A stretch of 64,000 bases of DNA from Adhaeretor mobilis (GTDB lineage Bacteria; Planctomycetota; Planctomycetia; Pirellulales; Lacipirellulaceae), in assembly GCF_007741515.1 (NCBI RefSeq), contig NZ_CP036263.1, positions 1 through 64,000 on the forward strand, in the 5' to 3' direction. The notes beneath the pieces are model-generated. The model worked only from the letters and a program-made list of their open reading frames with translations. It did no database searches and had not been told where the DNA came from. How positions within the stretch are numbered: position 1 is the stretch's first letter; every line of letters begins with the position of its first letter. Below, one piece after another: positions 1 through 11,440 of the stretch. The position numbers were made by a program, and so were the translations under genes.

Positions 1-1131
1 GTGATCAGCGGCGCCATACAGCTTGATTTGGGACGCCAATCGCTCGGCTTGCCAGCGCTGGAGGGTGCGCAGAACGGTTTGCCGAGTGTACCAAATCGCT
101 CCTCGGCCAAGCCTCGTCCCAACGCTTACTTCGTAGCCGGCCAGGAAAATGCACTTCTCGCCGGGCTATACGAAACGCTCTTTGACACGTCTGGTGCGCT
201 GCCGGTTTGCAATCCACTCACGCTTGTGGGCCCGGCGGGAATTGGGAAGTCGCACCTGGTGCAGGGCATCCTGCGTCGCTGGCAGGCAGAACAAACAGGC
301 ACGGTGCCCACAGGCCAAGTCAGGGCCGCTTACTATTCCGCCGTCGATTTCGGGCGCGAGTTCCAAGCCGTTCAAAACGAGAGCGGGGTCATTCCTTGGC
401 GTCGCGAGTTGCGTGAAGTCGGGTTGCTGGTGATCGAAGACCTCGACGGCCTACGCGATCGCACTACCATTCGGCAGGAACTTTGCTCGACGATGGACGC
501 GATTATTCAACGCGGCGGGCAAGTGCTTCTCACCGCTTCACGTGAGCCCGTGGGTCTTAGCAACTTGCAGCGCGATGGCCGCGGCACCGGTGTGATCGAC
601 CGGTTGGCCGGTGGCCTCGTCCTGCGGCTTCAACCCCCTGGCACCGAAGCCCGCGCGAAGTTCCTGGAGCTTGCCGCCAAAGAACGAGGCCTCGATTTCA
701 CACCTGAAAGAATTGCCAAACTCACGCAGCAGACTGCCGGATTCACTCCTGCGAGGCTGCTGGGTCTGTTGACCGAAGAAGATTACAGCGACGCTGCAGG
801 GATCGAAGAACGGTCTGATGCTGCTGGAACATCGGCGTCGGGCCCTACCATGAAGGAAATTCTCGCCGTCGTGTGCCGCTATTTGGGCATTCGCCAGCGG
901 GAATTGGCGAGCAGTTCCCGCCGGAAGTCGCTCGTCCAAGCCCGCGGCATGGTGGTCTATCTAGCCCGCCGTCTATCCTCGCTCAGCTATGCAGAGATCG
1001 GTCGCTCGCTCGGCGGGCGCGATCACTCCACCGTGATCAATGCAATGAAACGAGTCGAGATTGATCTGCCCACCGTCCCCGCTTTGCAACAAGCCCTCGA
1101 AGAATTGGAGCGTATTCTTCAGGCTACTTGA
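1..1131 (+). CDS. dnaA: Chromosomal replication initiator DnaA (short form)
   Basis: DnaA is the AAA+ ATPase that binds DnaA boxes and opens the replication origin. Seen here: Walker A GPAGIGKSH (res. 77-85), Walker B GLLVIEDLDGL (141-151), and a C-terminal helix-turn-helix domain with the DnaA signature around GGRDHSTVINAMKRVE (338-353). The protein is 376 residues, against roughly 450 for most DnaA, and the missing part is the N-terminal domain I with its linker. It starts with GTG at the first base, so an in-frame extension upstream of the window cannot be excluded. The neighbours dnaN, a DUF721 gene and gyrB are the classical origin order. Family assignment is secure; the start is uncertain. 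Confidence 0.93.
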   Translation: MISGAIQLDLGRQSLGLPALEGAQNGLPSVPNRSSAKPRPNAYFVAGQENALLAGLYETLFDTSGALPVCNPLTLVGPAGIGKSHLVQGILRRWQAEQTGTVPTGQVRAAYYSAVDFGREFQAVQNESGVIPWRRELREVGLLVIEDLDGLRDRTTIRQELCSTMDAIIQRGGQVLLTASREPVGLSNLQRDGRGTGVIDRLAGGLVLRLQPPGTEARAKFLELAAKERGLDFTPERIAKLTQQTAGFTPARLLGLLTEEDYSDAAGIEERSDAAGTSASGPTMKEILAVVCRYLGIRQRELASSSRRKSLVQARGMVVYLARRLSSLSYAEIGRSLGGRDHSTVINAMKRVEIDLPTVPALQQALEELERILQAT

Positions 1132-1524
1132 ATCGCCCATGCCAACGTTGTTCGCGCGAACATCGAAATTGAACAGATACAATTCAGCCTGTGGAGAACC
1201 TGTTGATTTCATGTTGTCAACTAGATCGGACTCACCTGTATCGACACTTCCCTAGCGCTTAGCCAACGCGCATCGCAACTTACCAACACTCAACAAACAC
1301 CCTGGCGACAAGAAACCGACAGTTTTTCCACCTGTAACTATCTCACTTAAAACTCTATGAGCACACGAGTTACTGCCGGTTACAACCCGTTGTCGACGAA
1401 TTTAGCTGGCACATAACTACTACTTCTATTTAATAAAACTAGAGAAGAAACTCACATGACTACACTCGCAAGCAGTTCTCCAACGATTGAGAAGAGCAAG
1501 CCGCGAAGCCATGAAAGGAATACT
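1132..1524. other. dnaA-dnaN spacer, candidate oriC
   Basis: This 393-bp gap has no convincing gene. It is more AT-rich than its surroundings, especially about 1340-1450. A near-consensus DnaA box is visible on the minus strand at 1190-1198 (tgtggagaa, one mismatch to tgtggataa), and a weaker match at 1324-1332 (ttttccacc). The position between dnaA and dnaN is typical for a bacterial origin. Few boxes are recognisable by eye, so the origin could also lie upstream of dnaA, outside the window. Inference from position and composition. Confidence 0.45.
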
Positions 1525-2640
1525 ATGAAAGTCTCTTGTGATCGCGAGCAGCTGCTGGCGGCATTTCAAACCGTGGCCGCGGTAGCTCCTACGCGTAGCC
1601 CTAAGCCAATCCTCCAGAACGTGAAGCTGGAGGTCACCGAAGAAGGGGCGACGCTTACGGCAACCGACTTGGAAATCAGTGTGCGGCACAGCGTGGACGG
1701 TGTAGACGTGCAGACGCCTGGCTCCGCTTTGTTATCGGTTTCCCGCTTTGGCTCGATCCTCCGGGAAAGCGTGGATCAAACGTTGCAGATTGAGTCCGGT
1801 AGTAGCGGGGCCACGATCCGCGGCGAGCGTAGCCAGTTTCAACTGCCGGCAGAAAACCCTGCAGAGTTCCCCAAAGTCACCACTTTCGAAGGCGACGATT
1901 ACTACGAGTTGCCGGCCCGTTTGCTGCGAGAGTTGGTGCGTCGCACGGCTTTCGCCACCGACAACGAAAGCAGCCGGTACGCCTTGGGCGGCATCAAGCT
2001 GGAGTTCGAGGACGACAACGTAACGGCAATTGGTACCGACGGTCGCCGACTTGCCAAGATGACTGGCCCGATCACTTGCCACGGTCAGCCAATCGACCCC
2101 ACGCAGAATACCATCGTGCCGACCCGTGCGATGACTCTCATCGAACGTGCCGTTGCTCCTAACGATGCAGAAGTGAAGCTAGCGGTACGCGGCAACGAGT
2201 TCGTGGTGCAAACCGAACGGGCCACAATTGCGGCTCGGCTTCTCGAAGGGCGCTTCCCTGATTGGAAGAAAGTATTCCCTGATTCGAGCGGCTCGCAGAA
2301 AATCGACTTGGCGGTGGGTCCCACTCACGCCGCCGTACGCCAAGCGGCCATTGTGACCAGCGACGAAAGCCGCGGCATCGATTTTACTTTTGGCGATGGC
2401 ATGTTGGTGCTGGCGGGCAAGGCAGCTGAAGTGGGTCAGTCCCGCGTGGAATTGCCCATCGGTTACGACGGCGACGAGATCGTGATCATGCTCGATCCCA
2501 AGTTTCTCATGGAGTTTTTGAAAGTACTCGATGCGGACAAGACATTTGCCATGGAGCTCAAGAATGCAGATAGTGCCGCGGTTTGTGTTACCGACGACGG
2601 CTTCGGCTATGTGATCATGCCCCTGGCGCGGGATCGATAG
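1525..2640 (+). CDS. dnaN: DNA polymerase III beta sliding clamp
   Basis: The ring-shaped processivity clamp of the replicative polymerase. The product has 371 residues, close to the usual family length, and shows the typical N-terminus MKVSCDREQLLAAFQTVAAV and C-terminal segment with VIMPL. The frame stays open 23 codons upstream to 1456, but the ATG at 1525 is preferred: it has a purine-rich ribosome site (aaagga, 1514-1519) and gives the standard family N-terminus. It follows dnaA and the putative origin and precedes the DUF721 gene by 23 bp, so those two are probably co-transcribed. Confidence 0.96.
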   Translation: MKVSCDREQLLAAFQTVAAVAPTRSPKPILQNVKLEVTEEGATLTATDLEISVRHSVDGVDVQTPGSALLSVSRFGSILRESVDQTLQIESGSSGATIRGERSQFQLPAENPAEFPKVTTFEGDDYYELPARLLRELVRRTAFATDNESSRYALGGIKLEFEDDNVTAIGTDGRRLAKMTGPITCHGQPIDPTQNTIVPTRAMTLIERAVAPNDAEVKLAVRGNEFVVQTERATIAARLLEGRFPDWKKVFPDSSGSQKIDLAVGPTHAAVRQAAIVTSDESRGIDFTFGDGMLVLAGKAAEVGQSRVELPIGYDGDEIVIMLDPKFLMEFLKVLDADKTFAMELKNADSAAVCVTDDGFGYVIMPLARDR

Positions 2641-2663
2641 CCACAATCCTAGGAACGGACACG

Positions 2664-3056
2664 ATGAGTAATAACGATGATACTCCCGCCGACGTCCACC
2701 CACAGGACTGGAAACTCCTCGCTGAGAAGCGAAAGAAGCAACGCGGTTGGTGGTATCACAACCGCGAACCCAAGCAGATAGCAGATGTGGTGGCCCAGCT
2801 GATTCAGCGGAAAGGTTATGCTCAAGTTCAAGCAGCAGGAGCATGGGACGCCGCCTGGAAGGAAGCAATCGGCGAACGATTCGCCCCACTGACCGCGCCG
2901 GGGAATCTCCGTCGCGGGGTGTTGGAGGTGATGGTAGCCAATTCGCTACTTATGCAGGAACTCGGATTCGAGAAAGAACGGCTCCTGAGGGCGTTGCAAA
3001 CAGCGATGCCAGAAGCTGGATTAAAACAGATACGATTTAAAGTCGGAAAAGTTTGA
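2664..3056 (+). CDS. dciA: DciA/DUF721 family protein, probable helicase loader
   Basis: A small basic protein of 130 residues that matches the DUF721 family: a motif of the type WxxAVGERFAPLTAPGNLRRGVL is recognisable in the middle (here beginning WKEAIGERFAPLTAPG) followed by LEVMVANSLLMQELGFE. DciA is the ancestral loader/operator of the DnaB replicative helicase in bacteria lacking DnaC or DnaI. The ATG at 2664 has an aggaa ribosome site 8-12 bases upstream, and the longer frame from 2583 would overlap dnaN, so I reject it. Its place between dnaN and gyrB is the usual one. Function is by family knowledge. Confidence 0.85.
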   Translation: MSNNDDTPADVHPQDWKLLAEKRKKQRGWWYHNREPKQIADVVAQLIQRKGYAQVQAAGAWDAAWKEAIGERFAPLTAPGNLRRGVLEVMVANSLLMQELGFEKERLLRALQTAMPEAGLKQIRFKVGKV

Positions 3057-3062
3057 TTTTTC

Positions 3063-3152
3063 GACGCAAAGAGTCACAGGACGCAAAGAGTCGCAAAGAG
3101 AAAACACAAGTAGTTTCTTTGTGATTCACCACGTTCTCTGCGACTTTGCGTC
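3063..3152. repeat. Inverted-arm repeat, gacgcaaagag family
   Basis: The dciA-gyrB gap contains gacgcaaagagtc (3063-3075), a second copy of the arm at 3080-3102, and the opposite-strand arm ttctctgcgactttgcgtc at 3134-3152. The arms can pair into a long hairpin. A related pair is seen at 8147-8196. It leaves only about 30 bases before gyrB, so it probably lies in the gyrB leader. Possibly a REP/REPIN-type element; no function can be read from it. Confidence 0.7.
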
Positions 3153-3174
3153 AAACTATAACAGTTCGAAGTAA

Positions 3175-5778
<2,604 letters not shown>

Positions 5779-5797
5779 TTTATCGAGCGTTTCAGGG

Positions 5798-5803
5798 TAT
5801 AAT
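5798..5803 (+). promoter_or_regulatory. Possible -10 box for the toxin-antitoxin pair
   Basis: A perfect TATAAT lies 55 bases before the antitoxin start. No good -35 hexamer is found at 16-18 bases upstream, so this is a weak call based only on the -10 match and its placement. Confidence 0.3.
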
Positions 5804-5857
5804 GGCATGGCTATACTGATCGGAATGTAACCACCTATTCCAGCTTGCGAGAATGCC

Positions 5858-6076
5858 ATGGATACCGTGCATGCCATCTATGAGAATGGAGTTTTTCGGC
5901 CCGTTGAACCCATTTCACTTCCTGAAAACAGCGAGGTGGAATTTGAACCGCGAATGGTTGAGGCACCTAAGCCTGAGTTCGATGCGAAGCTGGACAAGAT
6001 TTATGAAATTCTGGGACGACGTCACCAGTCAGGTCACCACGATACGGCGGAACGCCATAATGAGCATCAACCATGA
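5858..6076 (+). CDS. AF2212/DUF104-like antitoxin
   Basis: A 72-residue protein whose first half (MDTVHAIYENGVFRPVEP, then LPENSEVEFEPR) matches the short beta-strand DNA-binding fold of the AF2212-like/DUF104 antitoxins. These pair with PIN-domain toxins, bind them and repress the operon. Here the stop codon overlaps the start of the following PIN gene by an ATGA (6073-6076), the usual arrangement of a VapBC-type operon. The toxin partner is frameshifted, so the antitoxin may now be an orphan. Confidence 0.8.
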   Translation: MDTVHAIYENGVFRPVEPISLPENSEVEFEPRMVEAPKPEFDAKLDKIYEILGRRHQSGHHDTAERHNEHQP

Positions 6077-6467
6077 GCTCCGTCTTTCTCGATACGGTAG
6101 GTCTTATCGCCATCTGGGACGAAAGTGATCAATGGCATTCAGACGCTTTGCTAGCCTATCAGCGGATCATCTCCTCGCGGCTGCTGCCGGTGACAACTAC
6201 AGGTATTTTCTTGGAGTGCGGCAACGCCGCCGCTCTTATCGTTCTGATCTCATAGAACTTCGCGGAGAATTGCTAGGAATCGATGCAATTGTCACTCCAT
6301 CTGAACAGGACACAGCACTCGCTTGGCAAGCTTACGAACATGGGCATCGAGGTTCGGCAAGTATAGTAGATTGCATCTCCTTTGCCGTCATGCAGCGGTT
6401 GGGTGTTACTCAAGTTTTCTCGAACGATCAGCATTTCGAAACAGCTGGCTTCGAGCTTCTCTTTTGA
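6073..6467 (+). pseudogene. PIN-domain (VapC-like) toxin, frameshifted
   Basis: Two frames together give one PIN-domain RNase toxin. The first (6073-6255) carries the N-terminus with the acidic residue in VFLDTVGLIAIWD and the motif FLECGNAAA. The second, ending at 6467, continues with RRSYRSDLIELRGELLG, then SIVDCISFAVMQRLG and VFSNDQHFETAGFELL. All expected catalytic acids are present, but the frame changes within the gccgccgc stretch around 6225-6232, where one base has been gained or two lost. Left alone, the first frame stops after 60 residues, so the toxin is probably inactive. A sequencing error in the short GCC repeat is the alternative. Confidence 0.8.
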
Positions 6468-6518
6468 TTGCGATACAGTCTAAACAGGGATATTCAATTT
6501 GCTTTTCCGGAGAAACCT

Positions 6519-7073
6519 ATGACTGAACTCACCTCGCTATGGCTTCCCATTCTTGCTTCCACGGCGGCACTCTTCTTCCTCGGCTTTCTCACCTGGATGG
6601 TGCTGCCGGTTCATCAGCCTGACTGGAAAAGATTGCCGGATGAAGATGCCGTAAGCGATGCCATTCGCGGGCTGAACATCCCGGCAGGCAACTACATGAT
6701 CCCTTACTGCGGCAATAGCGAGGAGATGAAGAGCGAAGCGTTCCTCGAAAGGCAAAAGCAGGGACCCAACGGCATTTTGCAAATCTGGTATGAGTGCGGC
6801 ATGGGCAAGGCACTCGGCATGCAGGTGCTGTTCTTACTGGGCACAGTCTTTTGCATTGCCTACTTGGCGAGTCTGGCGCTGCAGCCCGGAGCAACTTTCA
6901 TGAATGTGTTCCAGTTTGTGGGTGCCGCAGCCATGATTACTTTTACCGCTGGACACATTCCTGAGCGAATCTGGTTCAAGCGGCGCGTGATGGGCAACGT
7001 GATTGATGGTGTCTTGTATGGCATTGCCACCGGGTTGATCTTCGCCGCGTTGTGGCCCGGAGTCGTCACCTAG
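6519..7073 (+). CDS. Conserved membrane protein of unknown function
   Basis: A 184-residue protein with a hydrophobic N-terminal helix (about res. 6-28), a soluble loop with the sequence [20 protein letters not shown], and three further hydrophobic helices in the second half (about 95-175). I recognise no named domain; the loop motif resembles a family of membrane proteins annotated as hypothetical in several phyla. The start at 6519 is preferred over the longer frame because a ggag ribosome site lies at 6509-6512. It lies 41 bp before ldhA on the same strand, so co-transcription is possible. Confidence 0.75.
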   Translation: MTELTSLWLPILASTAALFFLGFLTWMVLPVHQPDWKRLPDEDAVSDAIRGLNIPAGNYMIPYCGNSEEMKSEAFLERQKQGPNGILQIWYECGMGKALGMQVLFLLGTVFCIAYLASLALQPGATFMNVFQFVGAAAMITFTAGHIPERIWFKRRVMGNVIDGVLYGIATGLIFAALWPGVVT

Positions 7074-7114
7074 CCATGCTGGTGGACAGTGCTAGCCCTA
7101 CGGAAATAACTCGC

Positions 7115-8107
7115 ATGACACGGATCGCCATTTTCAGCACGAAGCTTTACGACCGAGAGTATTTCGACGCAGCCAATGAGTCGCATTCGTTCAAGCTGAA
7201 ATATTTTGAGGCGAGTCTCTCATTAGAAACGGCCCAGCTGGCGGATGGTTTCGAGACAGTCTGTGTGTTTGTGAATGACGACCTTAATAGCGGCGTGATC
7301 GAGCGTCTCTCCGAGCAAGGCGTGCAAACGATAGCGCTACGCTGTGCCGGCTTCAACAATGTCGATTTAGAAGCAGCCAAACAGCATGGCCTGCGCGTGG
7401 TGCGTGTGCCGGCCTACTCGCCGCATGCGGTGGCAGAGCATGCCGTGGCGCTGCTATTGTCGCTAAACCGACATCTACATCGAGCGTACAACCGTGTACG
7501 CGACGGGAACTTCTCTTTAAATGGCCTCGTTGGGTTCGATATGGCGGGCAAGACCGTCGGCATTGTTGGCACGGGCAAGATTGGGGCGACATTTGCACGA
7601 ATTATGGCCGGCTTCGGTTGTGAACTCCTCGGCTTCGACAAGTACGAAAACGATGATTGCAAGATGCTCGGTCTGCGTTATGTGGAGTTAAGCGAGCTAC
7701 TCGTTCGTTCGGAGATTATCTCCCTGCATTGCCCGCTTACCGAAGAGACGTATCACCTGATCGACGAGCAGGCAATCGAGGTCATGAAACAGGGCGCGGT
7801 GATTCTCAACACTGGGCGTGGTGCGGTTCTCGATACCAAGGCGGTCATCGCTGGCTTGAAACAAGGCAAGATCGGCGCGCTTGGCATCGATGTGTATGAG
7901 GAAGAAGCAGGGTTGTTCTTCGAGGATCGTAGCGAGAAAGTCCTCGCGGACGACGTGCTCGCTCGACTGCTAACCTTCCCCAACGTACTAATCACCGGGC
8001 ACCAAGGGTTTCTCACCCACGAGGCGCTCACCGCCATTGCCGAAACAACGCTCGCGAATGTTGCCGCAATTCAAACTGGTGAGTGTGAGAATGAGGTAGA
8101 TCGCTAG
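7115..8107 (+). CDS. ldhA: Fermentative D-lactate dehydrogenase
   Basis: NAD-dependent reduction of pyruvate to D-lactate. The 330-residue protein aligns along its whole length with E. coli Ldh[12 protein letters not shown] at the N-terminus, [30 protein letters not shown], the Rossmann motif GTGKIG (152-157), [14 protein letters not shown], the Arg in [23 protein letters not shown] and the catalytic His region GHQGFLT. The ATG at 7115 is chosen because it gives the family N-terminus; the frame is open from 7052 but that would add 21 unrelated residues and overlap the previous gene. Confidence 0.93.
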   Translation: MTRIAIFSTKLYDREYFDAANESHSFKLKYFEASLSLETAQLADGFETVCVFVNDDLNSGVIERLSEQGVQTIALRCAGFNNVDLEAAKQHGLRVVRVPAYSPHAVAEHAVALLLSLNRHLHRAYNRVRDGNFSLNGLVGFDMAGKTVGIVGTGKIGATFARIMAGFGCELLGFDKYENDDCKMLGLRYVELSELLVRSEIISLHCPLTEETYHLIDEQAIEVMKQGAVILNTGRGAVLDTKAVIAGLKQGKIGALGIDVYEEEAGLFFEDRSEKVLADDVLARLLTFPNVLITGHQGFLTHEALTAIAETTLANVAAIQTGECENEVDR

Positions 8108-8134
8108 ATTTCTAAATGCAAAGGCTCGAAGGCA

Positions 8135-9919
8135 CTAGAGAGAGAATGACGCGGAGAACTTCATAGATTCTTGGCTTACTCTGCGCCTTTGCGTCGAATC
8201 AGTAACTCGCCAGCTGGCTGCGAGGAACAACAGCGATCCGATCAATACACTAGCGTTTGGCTCAGGCACGGCTTGTGCATCGATATTCTGTGTGGCTCCG
8301 CGTTGCCAGGTGAGGAAATCTAGGCCATCGATCAGTGGCGAGGCATCGAAGTTGCCATCGTTCCAATCAGCAGCCGTGCCATAACCGGCTGTCCATCGGG
8401 CTAGGTCAGCAGCGTCGACGTTTCCGTCGCGGTTGGCATCTCCTGGATCGATGCCTACCACACCTGACACGCGTCGGATTGTGCCATCGCGCTTGTTCAT
8501 GAAGTACAGCGTGCCGTCAGGTCCTTCACCAAAACGGATATCGGTTCGACTGTAATTCGCGCCGTTTTCACCGTTCAGAAAGTCCTGAAAGGTCTCGAGG
8601 GTGCCGTCGTCGTTGATCGGTACGTCGACAAACGGTGCGAGGAAACCCTCGTTGAACTGGCTGACGTTCGTGAAGTCGTCGCGATCCGTCAGGTCGTCGA
8701 CATCGACGGCATAAATCGGGTTCTCGTTGGTCGCAAATTCAGCGAAGAAGTACACGCCATTGAGCTCGGGAATTTCGGTCCCACGATAAACAAAACCGCC
8801 GACAACTGCGGAGCTGGAATTCGAGCCGTTGTTATCAGGATCGTGATCGTACTGAGCAACGGGATAAATGTATGGGTCGCTGGCGTGATCGCCGGGCAGC
8901 GTATTCACAACACTCCCCTGAAAAACAAAAGTGCCCTCGCGCTCATTCCAACCGTAGTTCCCTCCGGCTACGCCGCGGTTGATTTCCTCGATATTGCCTT
9001 GACCGATGTCGGAAATGTACATCTCACCGGTCCCACGATCCCAATAAAACTTGTGCGAGTTCCGCAAGCCGTAAGCCCAAGTCTCTTGCACGCGGTTGGA
9101 TTGACCGACAAACGGATTATCGCCCGGGATGGTGTAGGGCTCCGTGCTGGTCGCGATCGGATCAACTCGTAGAATTTTACCATGCGCCCACGGCGAGGGG
9201 TTGGTGTCGATGTCTTGTGCGAGATCATTGGGGTCGCCGCCGCTACCACCATCGCCGACGGCAATGTAGAGGTTGCCATAGTCGGCTGAGCCGGAGTCTG
9301 CCGTTGGATTAAACCCCAAGCGACCGATGTTGTGATTGGTAAAAGGTTGGCCAATCCGCATGAGCTCGCGATAGGAGCCGGTGTCGACAGTACCGTTGGC
9401 GTTGGCAGTCCACTCAGCCACAACGGAATCGTGATTCACTCCTGGGGGCGAGGGGAAAATATTTGGCGAGGGCGTTCCCGCCAGCGGCGTGAACGCATCC
9501 CGGCTATGGGTTGTGTAGAACTTACGATGCCCAGGGGTCCCTGTGTTGTTGAAGTCGGGGTGAAAAGCCAAGCCGCGCAGGCCCCCTTCGTTATTGAAAT
9601 TGAAGTCGCTTCCTAAGAAGTCTGCCACATCAAGCCACAGCGACGGAGTGGGGTTTGCTGCTTCGGGATCAAAGCGATAGATCTCGCCACGCTGCTCGAT
9701 CACGTAGGCTTGGCCCGGTACTCCGCCGAAGACCAACTCTTCCAAACGTGGTGAATTTGAGCCATTGTTGGGGATCGTGACGACCTCCTCCAACTGAAGC
9801 GACCAGGGCGACGTGGGGACGACGGCATTGATCGGGTTGCTGGTTTGAGCATCAGCCGGTAGTGCAAGAAGTCCACAGGCAAGATGAGCGGCTAGAGCGA
9901 TTTTCCAACGGAGACGCAT
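8135..9919 (-). CDS. Secreted glucose/sorbosone dehydrogenase-like beta-propeller with PEP-CTERM
   Basis: A 594-residue exported protein. Order: signal peptide (res. 1-24); a six-bladed GSDH/PQQ-type propeller with EGGLRGLAFHPDF, the GDGGSGGDPNDLAQD segment and YGLRNSHKFYWD; a dockerin-like EF-hand pair (GDANRDGNVDAADLARW); and a PEP-CTERM tail beginning VPEPNASVLIGSLLFLAASW. Members oxidise sugars using PQQ, but the substrate here is unknown. After the membrane helix and basic cluster that normally end such proteins, about 17 more residues follow, encoded by an intergenic-type repeat (8147-8196). The tail has probably been lengthened by loss of the original stop. Confidence 0.85.
   Translation of the reverse strand: MRLRWKIALAAHLACGLLALPADAQTSNPINAVVPTSPWSLQLEEVVTIPNNGSNSPRLEELVFGGVPGQAYVIEQRGEIYRFDPEAANPTPSLWLDVADFLGSDFNFNNEGGLRGLAFHPDFNNTGTPGHRKFYTTHSRDAFTPLAGTPSPNIFPSPPGVNHDSVVAEWTANANGTVDTGSYRELMRIGQPFTNHNIGRLGFNPTADSGSADYGNLYIAVGDGGSGGDPNDLAQDIDTNPSPWAHGKILRVDPIATSTEPYTIPGDNPFVGQSNRVQETWAYGLRNSHKFYWDRGTGEMYISDIGQGNIEEINRGVAGGNYGWNEREGTFVFQGSVVNTLPGDHASDPYIYPVAQYDHDPDNNGSNSSSAVVGGFVYRGTEIPELNGVYFFAEFATNENPIYAVDVDDLTDRDDFTNVSQFNEGFLAPFVDVPINDDGTLETFQDFLNGENGANYSRTDIRFGEGPDGTLYFMNKRDGTIRRVSGVVGIDPGDANRDGNVDAADLARWTAGYGTAADWNDGNFDASPLIDGLDFLTWQRGATQNIDAQAVPEPNASVLIGSLLFLAASWRVTDSTQRRRVSQESMKFSASFSL
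8147..8196. repeat. Inverted-arm repeat, second copy of gacgcaaagag type
   Basis: tgacgcggagaac on the left and tctgcgcctttgcgtcg on the right form an imperfect inverted pair related to the repeat in front of gyrB. It lies inside the 3' end of the minus-strand PEP-CTERM gene, which therefore appears to read through the repeat before reaching a stop. Confidence 0.6.
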
Positions 9920-10052
9920 ATTCGTTCCCCCCCCTCGACTGTTCCAGATGGGCGCGGCAAAGTTTTCTATCCGCGTGTTTGATCAATCGCCGGTTCCGAG
10001 GCAGCAATCGATAGAGGTAGCATTATCGCAGAAGGGGGTGCGAGTTGGCAAA

Positions 10053-10087
10053 TCATGTTGTGATTCGCTCAGCGAATCACAACATGA
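10053..10087. repeat. Perfect 17-bp palindrome, possible terminator
   Basis: tcatgttgtgattcgct and its exact reverse complement are separated by one base. The hairpin sits between the stop of the BamB-like gene and the start of the GSDH-like gene, both on the minus strand, without a clear T-run. It could terminate transcription or be a mobile repeat: the core gattcgc/gcgaatc recurs at 54047-54065. Confidence 0.75.
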
Positions 10088-10138
10088 CACGACAAATAGG
10101 GACTTTGCAGCCGCCTACGGTCAGCCATGGCAAACCGC

Positions 10139-11440
10139 TTATTTTTCCGAGTCATTGCCAAATAGAAACAAGTGCTCTTCGCCGCGGATGAGTATTTTGT
10201 CGCGAACTGCCACCGGTGTTGCGATGAGCGATTCGCCGAGGTTGTTCTCGGCAAGTAGTTCCATCCCCTTTTCATCGACCTCTACGACAAACACCATGCC
10301 CTCTTCGCGCGTGCAATAGAGCTTGCCGTTGGCAAGCGTCGGCGAGGCGAAGTACTTCTTGCCACTGCGTGGCAGGCGGTCTTTCCACAGGGTTTCCCCG
10401 GTCTGACGATCGAGCGCGTAGACATCGCCCTTGTCACCCAGGACGTAAATGCGCTGGCCATCGATGATGGGGGTCGGGCAATCGGCACCCAGGCCGTGGC
10501 GTCGCCATAGTTCAGCATCGTCGGTGATATCGCCATCGGTTTTTTCGAGGCTAATGGCTGCAAGGTGTTCCGCCCGACCGTAGGGTACGACGGCAAAATC
10601 GCCGTCCACAGCAGCGGAAGCAATCACGCGCCACATGCCTTTCTCTTCAGGATTAAATCCGCCGCACTCCCAGAGTTGCTCACCCGTTTGCACATCATGT
10701 CCGGTGAGGTGATCGGCCCCCCAGGTGACGAGCGTGGCTACGCCACCTTGCTGAATGACTTGCGGCGTCGTGTAGGCTTGGTCGGACTCTTTGGGGCGGT
10801 CGTACTGACGCGGGGTCTTCCAAGCTTCGTCGCCGCTGCTCAAATCGAACGCAACGATGTAAGAGTCGCCCGCCTGCATGACGGCGATGATCACTTTGTC
10901 GCCGGCCAACACGGGCGACGTGCCCAGGTCCCACCAGAGAGTATCCTTGCCGTACAGGTCTTGTATGTTTTTCTCCCAGAGTTTCTGACCGGTGAAATCG
11001 CAACACACGACGCGACCACTTTTGTAGTAAGCAACCACATGCTTACCATCAGTCACGGGCGAGGGGTTACTGCCGCTACCGTTGCGATGCTTACCTTTTT
11101 TGCCCGGGCCGAAGGCAAGCTTCCAGAGTTCATCGCTCGCCCAGTTGTAGCACACAAGTGTGTCGAGTTGGTTGTCGTCACCGACGGGTTCTTCACACGT
11201 GACAAAAATGTGCTCGCCCCACACGGCTGGCGTAGAACTTCCGCGACCCGGCAGTTCGATTTTCCAGAGAAGGTTCTGTTCCGCTGAAAACTCCACCGGG
11301 TAATCGCCCAGCGCGGCGATGCTGTTATCTGCAGCCCCCCGCCACTGCGGCCAGTTGCCTTCAGCTGATGCAAGCGTATCGGCAGCGACAGCAGGGGATA
11401 GGAGAAGAACGAGACAGGTAGAGAGCGCAAGTGATTTCAT
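10139..11440 (-). CDS. Secreted PQQ-repeat beta-propeller protein (BamB-like)
   Basis: A 433-residue protein with a signal peptide (MKSLALSTCLVLLLSPAVAA) followed by NWPQWRGAADNSIA, a hallmark of the many planctomycete outer-membrane BamB-like/PQQ_2 proteins. Tryptophan-docking repeats follow, such as KLWEKNIQDLYG, GDEAWKTPR, GEQLWECGG and GETLWKDRL, giving a seven- or eight-bladed propeller. No PQQ enzyme motif is obvious, so a structural or binding role is as likely as catalysis. The ATG at 11440 is chosen because it yields the signal peptide; the longer frame begins with TTG at 11482. Confidence 0.85.
   Translation of the reverse strand: MKSLALSTCLVLLLSPAVAADTLASAEGNWPQWRGAADNSIAALGDYPVEFSAEQNLLWKIELPGRGSSTPAVWGEHIFVTCEEPVGDDNQLDTLVCYNWASDELWKLAFGPGKKGKHRNGSGSNPSPVTDGKHVVAYYKSGRVVCCDFTGQKLWEKNIQDLYGKDTLWWDLGTSPVLAGDKVIIAVMQAGDSYIVAFDLSSGDEAWKTPRQYDRPKESDQAYTTPQVIQQGGVATLVTWGADHLTGHDVQTGEQLWECGGFNPEEKGMWRVIASAAVDGDFAVVPYGRAEHLAAISLEKTDGDITDDAELWRRHGLGADCPTPIIDGQRIYVLGDKGDVYALDRQTGETLWKDRLPRSGKKYFASPTLANGKLYCTREEGMVFVVEVDEKGMELLAENNLGESLIATPVAVRDKILIRGEEHLFLFGNDSEK

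Noticed and set aside
1456..1524. Longer dnaN start at 1456
   Set aside because: Adds 23 residues absent from the family, while the ATG at 1525 gives the standard N-terminus and has a ribosome site.
2583..2663. Extended start of the DUF721 gene overlapping dnaN
   Set aside because: The overlapping part is antiphase to dnaN and lacks protein-like composition.
5798..5857. Complete promoter for the antitoxin
   Set aside because: Only the -10 is convincing; no -35 at a standard distance, so kept as a low-confidence -10 only.
10565..11287. 240-residue plus-strand frame opposite the BamB-like gene
   Set aside because: Antisense to clear propeller repeats; no homology features.
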